The notes under the pieces were generated by a model that saw only the letters and a list, made by a program, of their open reading frames with translations, ran no database searches and was not told where the DNA came from. From Corynebacterium sp. (GTDB lineage Bacteria > Actinomycetota > Actinomycetes > Mycobacteriales > Mycobacteriaceae): a stretch of DNA of 6,598 bases. The position numbers and the translations under genes are program-made. This document shows, in pieces, positions 1 through 6,266 of the stretch (position 1 is its first letter; every line of letters starts with the position of its first letter). The stretch covers positions 1 to 6,598 of the forward strand of contig NZ_JASLIP010000075.1 of the NCBI RefSeq assembly GCF_030152825.1, in the 5' to 3' direction.

Positions 1-122
1 AGGGGACGCTGCGCGGTCGCCCCGGAATCGAGGTAGATCAGCGGCTGGCCGTCCCGAACGGTGCGGGAAAGGATGGGGAAATCCTGTCGGATCGCTTGGG
101 TGTCGAGATGAGTATCAACCAT
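1..122 (-). CDS. sufS: Cysteine desulfurase SufS, N-terminal part (cut by window edge)
   Basis: The minus strand opens with ATG at 122 and reads 40 codons plus two bases to the edge. The peptide contains DFPIL (residues 14-18), then DGQPLIYLDSGATAQRP (24-40). This is the characteristic start of group II cysteine desulfurases (SufS/CsdA, fold-type I PLP aminotransferases), where the YLDSGAT strand lines the cofactor pocket. The family takes sulfur from L-cysteine as a persulfide and passes it to SufU or SufBCD in the cytoplasm. The PLP lysine and catalytic cysteine lie outside the window. A GAAGG ribosome site sits 5 nt before the ATG and supports this start. The gene follows sufC on the same strand, as in other actinobacterial suf operons, but across a 110-bp spacer with a terminator-like hairpin. 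The family is clear. Assigning it to SufS rather than CsdA rests on context. Confidence 0.93.
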   Translation of the reverse strand, partial: MVDTHLDTQAIRQDFPILSRTVRDGQPLIYLDSGATAQRP

Positions 123-187
123 GAAAACCTTCGATTCTTCGCTTCTCTATCCGCAGCGACGCGGTTGAAGCATTCCTGCGGGGATTG

Positions 188-217
188 AAAACCCACCCCA
201 GGGGGTCGCGGGGTGGG
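188..217 (-). terminator. Terminator-like or attenuator hairpin between sufC and sufS
   Basis: Read on the minus strand, a perfect 8-bp stem CCCACCCC/GGGGTGGG (plus positions 210-217 and 192-199) encloses a 10-nt loop. It is followed at once by TTTT (191-188). It lies 15 bp after the sufC stop and 70 bp before the sufS start. The very GC-rich stem resembles an intrinsic terminator, but the T tract is only four bases long. It may therefore act as a leaky terminator, an attenuator or a 3'-end stabiliser of sufC mRNA. I see no convincing promoter for sufS after it. Confidence 0.45.
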
Positions 218-232
218 ACTTTCGGTGCGTGT

Positions 233-994
233 TTAGGCGTTGACGAACTTGTCGTAGCCCTCGTTCTCCAGCTGCTCTGCCAGCTCCGGGCCACCGGAGG
301 TGACGATGCGGCCACCGGCGAAGACGTGCACGTGATCCGGCTTCACGTAGTTCAGGATGCGCTGGTAGTGCGTGATCATCAGCACGCCACCATTCTCGCG
401 CTCCTGGTAGCGGTTGATGCCCTCAGAGACGATGCGCAGGGCGTCGACGTCCAAGCCGGAGTCGGTCTCGTCCAGGATGGCGAATTTCGGCTTCAGCAGG
501 CCGAGCTGCAGCACCTCGTGGCGCTTCTTCTCGCCACCGGAGAAGCCCTCGTTGACGGAACGCTCGGAGAAGGACGGGTCGATGTCCAGCTCCTTCATCG
601 CCTCGCGGGCCTCCTTAACCCACTCGCGCAGCTTCGGAGCCTCACCACGGGTGGCGGTGGCTGCGGAGCGCAGGAAGTTGGCCATGGACACGCCCGGCAC
701 CTCGGTCGGGTACTGCATCGCCAGGAACAGGCCTGCGCGGGCACGCTCATCGACATCCAGGTCGAGGAGGTTCACGCCGTCGAGCAGCACCTCGCCCTCG
801 GTGACCTCGTAGCGCGGGTGGCCACTGATGGCGTAGGCCAGGGTGGACTTACCGGAGCCGTTCGGCCCCATGATGGCGTGGGTCTCGCCGGAGTTGATGG
901 TGAGGTTCACGCCGTTGAGGATCTTCTTCGGCTCGTCGTTCTCGTCCGAGGGCAGGACCTGGGCGTGGAGGTTCTTGATCTCAAGAGTGCTCAT
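233..994 (-). CDS. sufC: Fe-S cluster assembly ATPase SufC
   Basis: This 253-residue protein is the ABC-type ATPase of the SufBCD scaffold complex, with the usual family length. Visible motifs in order are Walker A GPNGSGKST (43-51), the Q-loop glutamine in AMQYP (Q94), the signature FSGGEKKR (151-158), Walker B with catalytic glutamate in FAILDETD (171-178), the D-loop SGLD (179-182), and the switch histidine in ITHY (H209). The ETDSGLD sequence is typical of SufC and separates it from ordinary transport ATPases. No membrane segment is present, so it is cytosolic. Known role: ATP-driven SufC dimerisation reshapes the SufB-SufD dimer during cluster building. The start is supported by AAAGGA about 12 nt upstream of the ATG. 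It lies 44 bp after sufD in the same operon. All catalytic residues are intact. Confidence 0.98.
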   Translation of the reverse strand: MSTLEIKNLHAQVLPSDENDEPKKILNGVNLTINSGETHAIMGPNGSGKSTLAYAISGHPRYEVTEGEVLLDGVNLLDLDVDERARAGLFLAMQYPTEVPGVSMANFLRSAATATRGEAPKLREWVKEAREAMKELDIDPSFSERSVNEGFSGGEKKRHEVLQLGLLKPKFAILDETDSGLDVDALRIVSEGINRYQERENGGVLMITHYQRILNYVKPDHVHVFAGGRIVTSGGPELAEQLENEGYDKFVNA

Positions 995-1038
995 ACTAGT
1001 GATGTTTCCTTTGAAAGATTCTTGGGAGGATTAGCGGG

Positions 1039-2256
1039 TTAGAGGACGGTGCGCTCGAGCTCGTTGCCGACGAGCTCTTCCAGGTGCTCGCGGACGGACT
1101 CCACCGGGATGCGACGGATCACGTCGGTGAAGAAACCGCGGACGATGAGCATCTTGGCCTGCGCCTCCGGAATGCCCCTGGCCTGCAGGTAATACATCTG
1201 CTCGTCATCGAAGCGACCCACGGTGGCGGCGTGGCCAGCACCTGCGATCTCGCCGGTCTGGATCTCCAGGTTCGGCACGGAGTCCGCTCGGGCGCCGGTG
1301 GTCAGCAGCAGGTTGTTATTGGTCTCGTAGGTGTCCGTCCCGGTTGCCTCCGGGCGAATCAGGACGTCGCCGATCCACACGGTGCGGGCATCGCGCTTAC
1401 GCTCGGACGCCGGGCGATCCGCGTCGGCCGGGTCGCCCTGCAGAGCACCCTTGTAGAGCACGTTGGAACGGCAGTTCTGGACGGAGTGATCGATGAGCAG
1501 GCGCTGCTCGAAGTACTGATTCGCATCGGCGAAGTTCACGCCCAGCATCTCCACGTCGCCACCCGGTGCGGTGTAACGCACGTGCGGCACGGAGCGCAGG
1601 ATCTCGCCGCCGAATGCCGCGTAGGCGTGGCGGACGGTGGCGTCGCGACCAGCCTGAATGTGGGAGTTGGAGAGGTGGACGCCGTCGTCCTCCCAGTCCT
1701 CCAGCACCACGGTGACCAGCTTCGCGCCGTCGCCGACGACGAACTCGACGTTGTCGGAGTGCGCGCCGGAACCCTGATAGTGCAGGATGACGACAGCCTC
1801 GGCATGACGCTCGAGCTCGACGACCAGGGTGCTGTAGGAGACCTGATCCTCGCCTGGGCCGGTGATCGTGATCTCGATCGGCTCGGTCAGCGCGGTGTCC
1901 TTCGCGACCTGGACGTAGTTCGCGACCGGGGCGTTTTCCCAGGCCTGGGCTGCGGCGCGGTCCACCGGTGCGCCGGCCAGACCGACGCGCGGGTCGGAGG
2001 AGTCAACCTTCGTCACGGAGACGTTGTCGCCGGCGTTTTCCGGCACCTCGATGACGACGTTGGCGTCCGTCGGAGCTTCCGCGGTGCCGTCGTGCAGACC
2101 ACGGAGGCGGCGCAGCGGGGTGAAGCGCCAGTCCTCGTCGCGGCCCTTCGGGATAGCGAAGTCCTCGGCCTTGAAGGAGGTGAAGCGGTCGCCCTTGGTC
2201 TGGTGATCGGTTCCCGCCTTGACGGTTTGGTTCTGAACGTTTTCCAAGGTGGTCAT
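1039..2256 (-). CDS. sufD: Fe-S cluster assembly scaffold protein SufD
   Basis: This 405-residue protein belongs to the SufB/SufD family of beta-helix scaffold proteins. The N-terminal helical part carries the family motif DEDWRFTPL (40-48). The central region (about 125-335) is the repetitive beta-helix. The C-terminal part has GHAATVGRFDDEQMYYL (341-357), then ARGIPEAQA and VRGFFTDVIRRIP (about 359-384), which pack against SufC. H342 in GHAATVG probably matches His360 of E. coli SufD, reported as important at the SufB-SufD interface; the alignment is from memory. SufD pairs with SufB, and both bind SufC. The gene starts 5 bp after the sufB stop, with GGAAGGA and GGTGGG inside the sufB end as ribosome sites, so translation is probably coupled. 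A charged, proline-containing stretch (about 275-290) sits before the TVWIGDVLIRPEA strand. Confidence 0.96.
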   Translation of the reverse strand: MTTLENVQNQTVKAGTDHQTKGDRFTSFKAEDFAIPKGRDEDWRFTPLRRLRGLHDGTAEAPTDANVVIEVPENAGDNVSVTKVDSSDPRVGLAGAPVDRAAAQAWENAPVANYVQVAKDTALTEPIEITITGPGEDQVSYSTLVVELERHAEAVVILHYQGSGAHSDNVEFVVGDGAKLVTVVLEDWEDDGVHLSNSHIQAGRDATVRHAYAAFGGEILRSVPHVRYTAPGGDVEMLGVNFADANQYFEQRLLIDHSVQNCRSNVLYKGALQGDPADADRPASERKRDARTVWIGDVLIRPEATGTDTYETNNNLLLTTGARADSVPNLEIQTGEIAGAGHAATVGRFDDEQMYYLQARGIPEAQAKMLIVRGFFTDVIRRIPVESVREHLEELVGNELERTVL

Positions 2257-2261
2257 CTGGC

Positions 2262-3692
2262 TTAGCCCACCGATCCTTCCATTTGCAGTTCGATCAGACG
2301 GTTGAGCTCAAGCGCGTACTCCATCGGGAGCTCCTTGGCGATGGGCTCCACGAAGCCACGAACAATCATCGCCATCGCCTCTTCCTCCTCGAGACCGCGG
2401 CTCATCAGGTAGAAGAGCTGATCCTCGGAGACCTGGGAGACGGTCGCCTCGTGGCCCAAGGTGACGTGGTCGTTGCGGATGTCGTTGTACGGGTATGTAT
2501 CCGACCGGGAGATGGAGTCCACCAGCAGGGCGTCACACTCAACCTGGGAGGCGGAGTGGTGCGCATTCGGGTGAACCTCGATCAGGCCACGGTAGGCCGC
2601 GCGGCCACCGGAACGGGCCACGGACTTCGAGACGATGTTGGAGCTGGTGTACGGCGCCATGTGGGTCATCTTCGCGCCGGTGTCCTGGAACTGGCCCTCG
2701 CCCGCGAAGGCGACGGACAGGACCTCGCCCTTGGCGTGCGGACCAGTCATCCACACGGCCGGGTACTTCATGGTGACCTTGGAGCCGATGTTGCCATCGA
2801 CCCACTCCATGGTCGCGCCCTCTTCACACTTGGTGCGCTTCGTGACGAGGTTGTAGACGTTGTTCGACCAGTTCTGGATCGTCGTGTAGCGGCAGCGGCC
2901 GCCCTTCTTCACGATGATCTCGACCACTGCGGAGTGCAGGGAGTCGGTCTTGTAGATCGGGGCGGTGCAGCCCTCGACGTAGTGAACGTAGGCGTCCTCG
3001 TCGACGATGATGAGCGTGCGCTCGAACTGGCCCATGTTCTCCGTGTTGATCCGGAAGTAGGCCTGCAGCGGGATGTCCACGTGGACTCCCGGTGGCACGT
3101 AGATGAAGGAACCACCGGACCATACGGCGGTGTTCAGAGCGGAGAACTTGTTATCGCCCGCGGGAATCACGGAGCCGAAGTACTCCTTGAACAGCTCCGG
3201 GTACTCCTCCAGGGCGGTGTCGGTGTCGACGAAGATTACGCCCTGCTCCTCCAGGTCCTCACGGATCTGGTGGTACACAACCTCGGACTCGTACTGCGCG
3301 GCGACACCGGCGACGAGGCGCTGGCGTTCCGCCTCTGGGATGCCCAGCTTGTCGTAGGTGTTCTTAATGTCCTCCGGCAGGTCCTCCCAGCTCGTCGCCT
3401 GCTGCTCGGTGGAGCGGACGAAGTACTTGATCTGGTCGAAATCGATGCCAGACAGGTCCGCGCCCCAGGTGGGCATGGGCTTCTTGTCGAAGATCTCGAG
3501 GGCCTTCAGGCGACGCTCGAGCATCCACTCCGGCTCGTTCTTCTTGGCAGAAATATCCCGGACGACGTCCTCGTTCAGGCCACGGCGCGCGCTGGCGCCG
3601 GCGTCGTCGGAATCGTGCCAACCGTAGCCGTAGGCACCGATCGAGTCGATGATTTCCTGATCGGATTGCAGTTTGTCAGCAGCTTGAGTCAT
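2262..3692 (-). CDS. sufB: Fe-S cluster assembly scaffold protein SufB
   Basis: This 476-residue protein is the main scaffold subunit on which the nascent cluster forms in the cytosolic SufBCD complex. Diagnostic segments are PGVHVDIPLQAYFRIN (201-216), VEGCTAPIYKTDSLH (239-253), TIQNWSNNVYNLVTKR (271-286), QVECDALLVD (383-392), GHEATVSQVSEDQLFYLMSRG (413-433) and the C-terminal ELPMEYALELNRLIELQMEG (454-473). C242 in EGCTAP and C386 in ECD correspond, by recalled alignment, to E. coli C254 and C405, implicated in sulfur acceptance and cluster ligation; H414-E415 match the HEAT segment. All are present. The reading frame is uninterrupted, unlike M. tuberculosis SufB, which carries an intein. 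The ATG has AAGGA about 14 nt upstream, a little far. It follows sufR by 7 bp and precedes sufD by 5 bp, so the three are almost surely cotranscribed. Confidence 0.98.
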   Translation of the reverse strand: MTQAADKLQSDQEIIDSIGAYGYGWHDSDDAGASARRGLNEDVVRDISAKKNEPEWMLERRLKALEIFDKKPMPTWGADLSGIDFDQIKYFVRSTEQQATSWEDLPEDIKNTYDKLGIPEAERQRLVAGVAAQYESEVVYHQIREDLEEQGVIFVDTDTALEEYPELFKEYFGSVIPAGDNKFSALNTAVWSGGSFIYVPPGVHVDIPLQAYFRINTENMGQFERTLIIVDEDAYVHYVEGCTAPIYKTDSLHSAVVEIIVKKGGRCRYTTIQNWSNNVYNLVTKRTKCEEGATMEWVDGNIGSKVTMKYPAVWMTGPHAKGEVLSVAFAGEGQFQDTGAKMTHMAPYTSSNIVSKSVARSGGRAAYRGLIEVHPNAHHSASQVECDALLVDSISRSDTYPYNDIRNDHVTLGHEATVSQVSEDQLFYLMSRGLEEEEAMAMIVRGFVEPIAKELPMEYALELNRLIELQMEGSVG

Positions 3693-3699
3693 AAATTCT

Positions 3700-4371
3700 T
3701 CAGCTTTCCTTCGTTGCGGAAGGGGTAATGGTGGTCAGCGGAATATGGGTCGTACAGATACCGTTGCCGTCCGCGATAGTAGCGAGCGGCTGAGTGTGCT
3801 GGCCGAGTAGCTCCGCAACTACCCGGTGCTCTGCAGCGCACAGCTCGGGGAACTCCTCCGCCACGTCCTGGATTGGGCAGTGGTGCCTGCAGATTTGGAC
3901 GCCGCCGGCCGCATGGCTCACGGTGGCCGCGTAGCCACGGTTGGTCAGCGCCTCCGCGATGTTCTTGGCCTGGGCCTTCACATCACGGTCGTCTGCGTAG
4001 TCACCGTCAAGTTCGGGGATGTCCCCCAACAGATCATTGATGCGTTGCGCAGCAAAGTCCTCGACTGCTTCCTCTCCGCCTGAGTTTTTCAGGGCACGCA
4101 GTGCGAGGAGTGCGAGGGTGTCGTAATCATGACCGAACTGTGCTCGACCCGCATCAGTGAGGCGGAATAGCTTCGCCGGTCGCCCACGCTGTCCTGACCG
4201 TGGCGCGTCAACAGCCTCCGCGAGCCCATCCGCGACGATGTTGTCCAGATGGCGCCTCACGCCAGCGGCGCTCAAACCAAAAGCCTCGCTAATGGTTGTC
4301 GCGCTCACTGGTCCATGTCTCAAGACGTAGCGCAGGATGCGACGGCGCGTGTCGGTTTCCACTGGTGCCAT
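3700..4371 (-). CDS. sufR: Fe-S dependent transcriptional repressor SufR
   Basis: This is a winged-helix DNA-binding protein of the SufR family, 223 residues from the chosen start. The HTH covers about residues 6-50 (TDTRRRIL, recognition helix near SAAGVRRHLDN), followed by a wing, GQRGRPAKLFRLTDAGR (60-76). The C-terminal half holds cysteines C161, C165, C178 and C206 in the context VQICRHHC, ELCAAEH and GICTTH. The C165-x12-C178-x27-C206 spacing equals that of C203, C216 and C244 reported for M. tuberculosis SufR, which binds a [4Fe-4S] cluster. Holo-SufR represses suf; cluster loss or iron shortage relieves it. The gene heads the operon, 7 bp before sufB, and is divergent from mptB. I chose ATG 4371 because GAAAGG lies 9 nt before it. 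The ATG at 4404 would add 11 residues (MTALNDERRVD) outside the conserved domain and has no ribosome site. Confidence 0.93.
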   Translation of the reverse strand: MAPVETDTRRRILRYVLRHGPVSATTISEAFGLSAAGVRRHLDNIVADGLAEAVDAPRSGQRGRPAKLFRLTDAGRAQFGHDYDTLALLALRALKNSGGEEAVEDFAAQRINDLLGDIPELDGDYADDRDVKAQAKNIAEALTNRGYAATVSHAAGGVQICRHHCPIQDVAEEFPELCAAEHRVVAELLGQHTQPLATIADGNGICTTHIPLTTITPSATKES

Positions 4372-4380
4372 ATCAACCCG

Positions 4381-4386
4381 CCTTTC
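4381..4386 (-). promoter_or_regulatory. Ribosome binding site that supports the internal sufR start
   Basis: The minus strand reads GAAAGG here, 9 nt upstream of the ATG at 4371. It is the best Shine-Dalgarno match in the sufR leader. The upstream ATG at 4404 is preceded by TTGTCTAATC, with no purine-rich site. This favours a 223-residue SufR over a 234-residue one, unless the transcript is leaderless from 4404. Confidence 0.55.
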
Positions 4387-4408
4387 ATCGTTGAGGGCCG
4401 TCATGATT

Positions 4409-4427
4409 AGACAACACGAGTGTGTCT
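4409..4427. promoter_or_regulatory. Candidate SufR operator (imperfect palindrome)
   Basis: The plus strand reads AGACAACACGAGTGTGTCT. Its core, ACAC-GA-GTGT (4414-4423), is a perfect dyad with a 2-bp centre. The outer arms AGACA and TGTCT also match if one extra base is allowed in the left arm, and flanking TTA/TAA extends the symmetry. It lies 5 bp upstream of the ATG at 4404 and 37 bp upstream of the preferred start. It is next to AT-rich sequence that could hold the sufR -10 element. Actinobacterial SufR proteins are known to autorepress by binding an inverted repeat with ACAC-type arms at this site. That this palindrome is the operator is inferred from position and shape. Confidence 0.6.
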
Positions 4428-4457
4428 TAAATAATTCCCCCTGTCCACTAAGGCGAA
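4428..4457 (-). promoter_or_regulatory. Possible sufR/suf operon promoter
   Basis: On the minus strand TTCGCC (4457-4452) and TTATTT (4434-4429) are 17 bp apart; TATTTA (4433-4428) is an alternative -10. Both hexamers are poor matches to consensus. A start from here would fall near 4421-4423, inside the palindrome at 4409-4427, which is the arrangement expected for a repressor that blocks initiation. This is the only AT-rich segment in the divergent region with roughly correct spacing, so the call is tentative. Confidence 0.35.
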
Positions 4458-4463
4458 CCTATG

Positions 4464-4492
4464 TTCCCTAAAAACGCTGGCTTCATTATCGT
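4464..4492 (+). promoter_or_regulatory. Possible mptB promoter giving a leaderless mRNA
   Basis: TATCGT at 4487-4492 fits the TAnnnT pattern common for actinobacterial -10 elements. TTCCCT at 4464-4469 is a weak -35 with a 17-bp spacer. Counting 7 nt past the -10 puts the transcription start at 4499, exactly the A of the mptB ATG. No Shine-Dalgarno sequence is present in the preceding 25 bases. A leaderless transcript is therefore likely, as is frequent in corynebacteria and mycobacteria. Confidence 0.4.
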
Positions 4493-4498
4493 GGTTGC

Positions 4499-6229
4499 AT
4501 GTCTTCGAACCGACCCGGCCACGCGTTGATCCGCGGCCCCTTCAGCCTGTGGCGCCGCTACTTAGACGTGCTGCCCCGGCTCGGCCTGGCCGGTTCCCGC
4601 TCGGCACAGCTTCACCAAGAGGGTCGGGTGCCTCCCCGCCACGCGCCGTTGGAGCCCCTGAACCCCGCCTACCGGCTGCGGCTGCAGATCGCGGTGTGGC
4701 TGGGATCCATCGGCACCATTCTCATCGCCCTGGGGGGTATTGGCGCGGGCGCGATGCCCGTGGTGGGCAACCCATTCTGGTCCGTTCCCGGGATCAACGT
4801 ATTGGCCCGGATGTTGCACAGCACCACCGTGACTGTCTTCGTCGGAATCGGATTTCTGGTTGTCGCCTGGCTCCTACTCGCGGCCTTCGTCCTGGGGCCA
4901 GGGGGAAGGCAAATCCCCCGCCTGCCCATCCGCACCTATTGGCGCATCTTCGCCCTCTGGGTACTTCCCTTGGCCATCACCGCGCCGATGTTCACCCAGG
5001 ACATCTATTCCTACCTCGCCCAGGGTGCGATCGCTGCACAGGGGCTGGACCCGTATAGCGCGGGTCCGGTGGACATCCTCGGGGTGCAAGACCCGCTCGC
5101 CCGTTCCGTGCCCTTGATGTGGGCGCACTCCCCTGCCCCCTATGGCCCGGTCGCACTGGGCTATGGTGCCGTGATCTCCATGCTCACCGGCAACAACATC
5201 GTGCTGGGGGTCTTCGGCCATCGGCTGATGAGCATCACCGGTCTGGTGCTCACCGGCTGGGCGCTGACCAGACTCGCCCAGCGCTGCGGCATCGCACCCC
5301 AGACGGCCTGGTGGCTCGGGGTGCTGAACCCGCTGACGCTGCTCCACCTCGTCGCGGGTATCCACAACGAGGCGCTCATGCTCGGCTTTCTGCTCGTGGG
5401 CATGGAGTTCGTGCTGCGCGGCACCGACCATTACGAGCGACCATTGAGCAGCCGCCTGCTTCTCATGCTCTCCGGTACGGTCATCGTCACCTGCGCGGGC
5501 CTGATTAAGGTGACCGCCCTGATGGCCCTCGGCTTCACCGCAGTGGCGATCGCGCGCTGGTGGGGCGAGGGTCTGCGACACCTCATCGGCGCAGGAGTGG
5601 CCAGCGCGGTGCTCGCCGCGGCCACTGCGAGTTTGTTCTCCGTGATCACCGGCGTGGGCTTCGGTTGGATCACATCCCAGGGCGGGGCAGCAGAAATCAT
5701 CAGCTGGATGAGCCTGTCCACGTTGGCGGGTTTGGCGTCCTCCTTCCTGGGCGCCCTCCTGGGCCTCGGAGATCAGCAGTCCGCCGCGCTGTTCGTCTTC
5801 CGCTTCCTCGGCGTCATGATCGGCGCGTTCTGGGTGGTGCGCATGCTGTGGGCCTCCTACCGAGGCCGCATCCACCCCGTGGGAGGGCTCGGGGTGGCCA
5901 CGCTGTTCCTCGTGATCTTTTTCCCTGTCGTCCACCCCTGGTACCTGCTCTGGGCCATTCTGCCGCTCGCTGCGTGGGCCAACCGACCGGTCTTCCACTT
6001 CGCGACGATCGTCTACTCGGTGGCCTTCAGCTTCTTCATCCTGCCCCGTGGGCTCGGGCTGCCGCCGGCGACGGTGGCCTTCATCTACGCCATGTCCGCG
6101 CTCCTCTTCCTCGTGTTACTCGCCGCCAGCTGGCGCTACCTCAAGAAGCATCCGGCGTATGTCAATGCCCTGGCCCTGCCTCGTCCCAAGGACGCGACCG
6201 TCCTGGCAGACACACCCAACAGCCGGTGA
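4499..6229 (+). CDS. mptB: Alpha-1,6-mannosyltransferase MptB (polyprenol-phosphomannose-dependent, GT-C fold)
   Basis: This 576-residue integral membrane protein has a cytosolic N-terminus of about 60 residues. About 12-14 hydrophobic segments follow, roughly at 65-85, 108-132, 150-165, 215-235, 242-258, 272-305, 320-350, 362-384, 402-424, 430-450, 462-494, 500-515 and 524-545. TQDIYSYLAQG (166-176) carries the aspartate-bearing extracytoplasmic loop typical of GT-C enzymes (D168 likely catalytic), followed by DPYSAGP and SPAPYGP. GVLNPLTLLHLVAGIHNEAL (274-293) is a family hallmark. MptB uses decaprenyl-phosphomannose to start the alpha-1,6 mannan core of lipomannan and lipoarabinomannan on the outer membrane leaflet. 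MptA is the close paralogue, but the place next to sufR and before an ABC ATPase gene matches MptB (Rv1459c in M. tuberculosis). The substrate is inferred from family and context. The start has no ribosome site. Confidence 0.88.
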   Translation: MSSNRPGHALIRGPFSLWRRYLDVLPRLGLAGSRSAQLHQEGRVPPRHAPLEPLNPAYRLRLQIAVWLGSIGTILIALGGIGAGAMPVVGNPFWSVPGINVLARMLHSTTVTVFVGIGFLVVAWLLLAAFVLGPGGRQIPRLPIRTYWRIFALWVLPLAITAPMFTQDIYSYLAQGAIAAQGLDPYSAGPVDILGVQDPLARSVPLMWAHSPAPYGPVALGYGAVISMLTGNNIVLGVFGHRLMSITGLVLTGWALTRLAQRCGIAPQTAWWLGVLNPLTLLHLVAGIHNEALMLGFLLVGMEFVLRGTDHYERPLSSRLLLMLSGTVIVTCAGLIKVTALMALGFTAVAIARWWGEGLRHLIGAGVASAVLAAATASLFSVITGVGFGWITSQGGAAEIISWMSLSTLAGLASSFLGALLGLGDQQSAALFVFRFLGVMIGAFWVVRMLWASYRGRIHPVGGLGVATLFLVIFFPVVHPWYLLWAILPLAAWANRPVFHFATIVYSVAFSFFILPRGLGLPPATVAFIYAMSALLFLVLLAASWRYLKKHPAYVNALALPRPKDATVLADTPNSR

Positions 6230-6235
6230 GCCCCC

Positions 6236-6258
6236 AGCCAGAGTCATCTGGCTAGACT
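6236..6258 (+). promoter_or_regulatory. Hairpin plus TAGACT -10-like element in the mptB-ABC spacer
   Basis: A perfect 7-bp inverted repeat, AGCCAGA (6236-6242) and TCTGGCT (6247-6253), with a 4-nt loop GTCA lies 7 bp after the mptB stop. There is no T tract, so it is not a standard terminator. Its last base begins TAGACT (6253-6258), a common actinobacterial -10 form (TAnnnT). Initiation 7-9 nt downstream would fall at 6265-6267, right at the GTG start of the next gene. There is no recognisable -35. It may be an RNA processing or stabilising hairpin, an internal promoter, or both. Confidence 0.35.
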
Positions 6259-6266
6259 GAATAGCT

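Noticed and set aside
130..180. Separate promoter for sufS in the spacer (TTCAAC and TAGAGA on the minus strand)
   Set aside because: The hexamers are only 14 bp apart and fit consensus poorly.
151..181. Inverted repeat CCGCAG/CTGCGG as a second terminator before sufS
   Set aside because: The loop is 19 nt, the stem only 6 bp, and no T tract follows; noted only as part of the spacer.
185..1042. A 285-codon open frame on the plus strand opposite sufC
   Set aside because: Antisense shadow of sufC; the sufC motifs on the other strand are complete.
1084..2265. A 393-codon open frame on the plus strand opposite sufD
   Set aside because: Antisense shadow of sufD, with the same low-complexity composition and no domain.
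2262..3692. Possible intein in SufB, as in M. tuberculosis
   Set aside because: The frame is continuous at 476 residues, the normal intein-free length, with conserved blocks joined without insertion.
2283..3728. A 481-codon open frame on the plus strand opposite sufB
   Set aside because: It is the antisense shadow of a strongly recognisable sufB in GC-rich DNA. Its translation is rich in V, G, L, R and D with no recognisable motif.
4874..5998. A 374-codon open frame on the minus strand opposite mptB
   Set aside because: The translation is dominated by H, E, G, Q and D, as expected from reading membrane-protein codons backwards; no domain seen.
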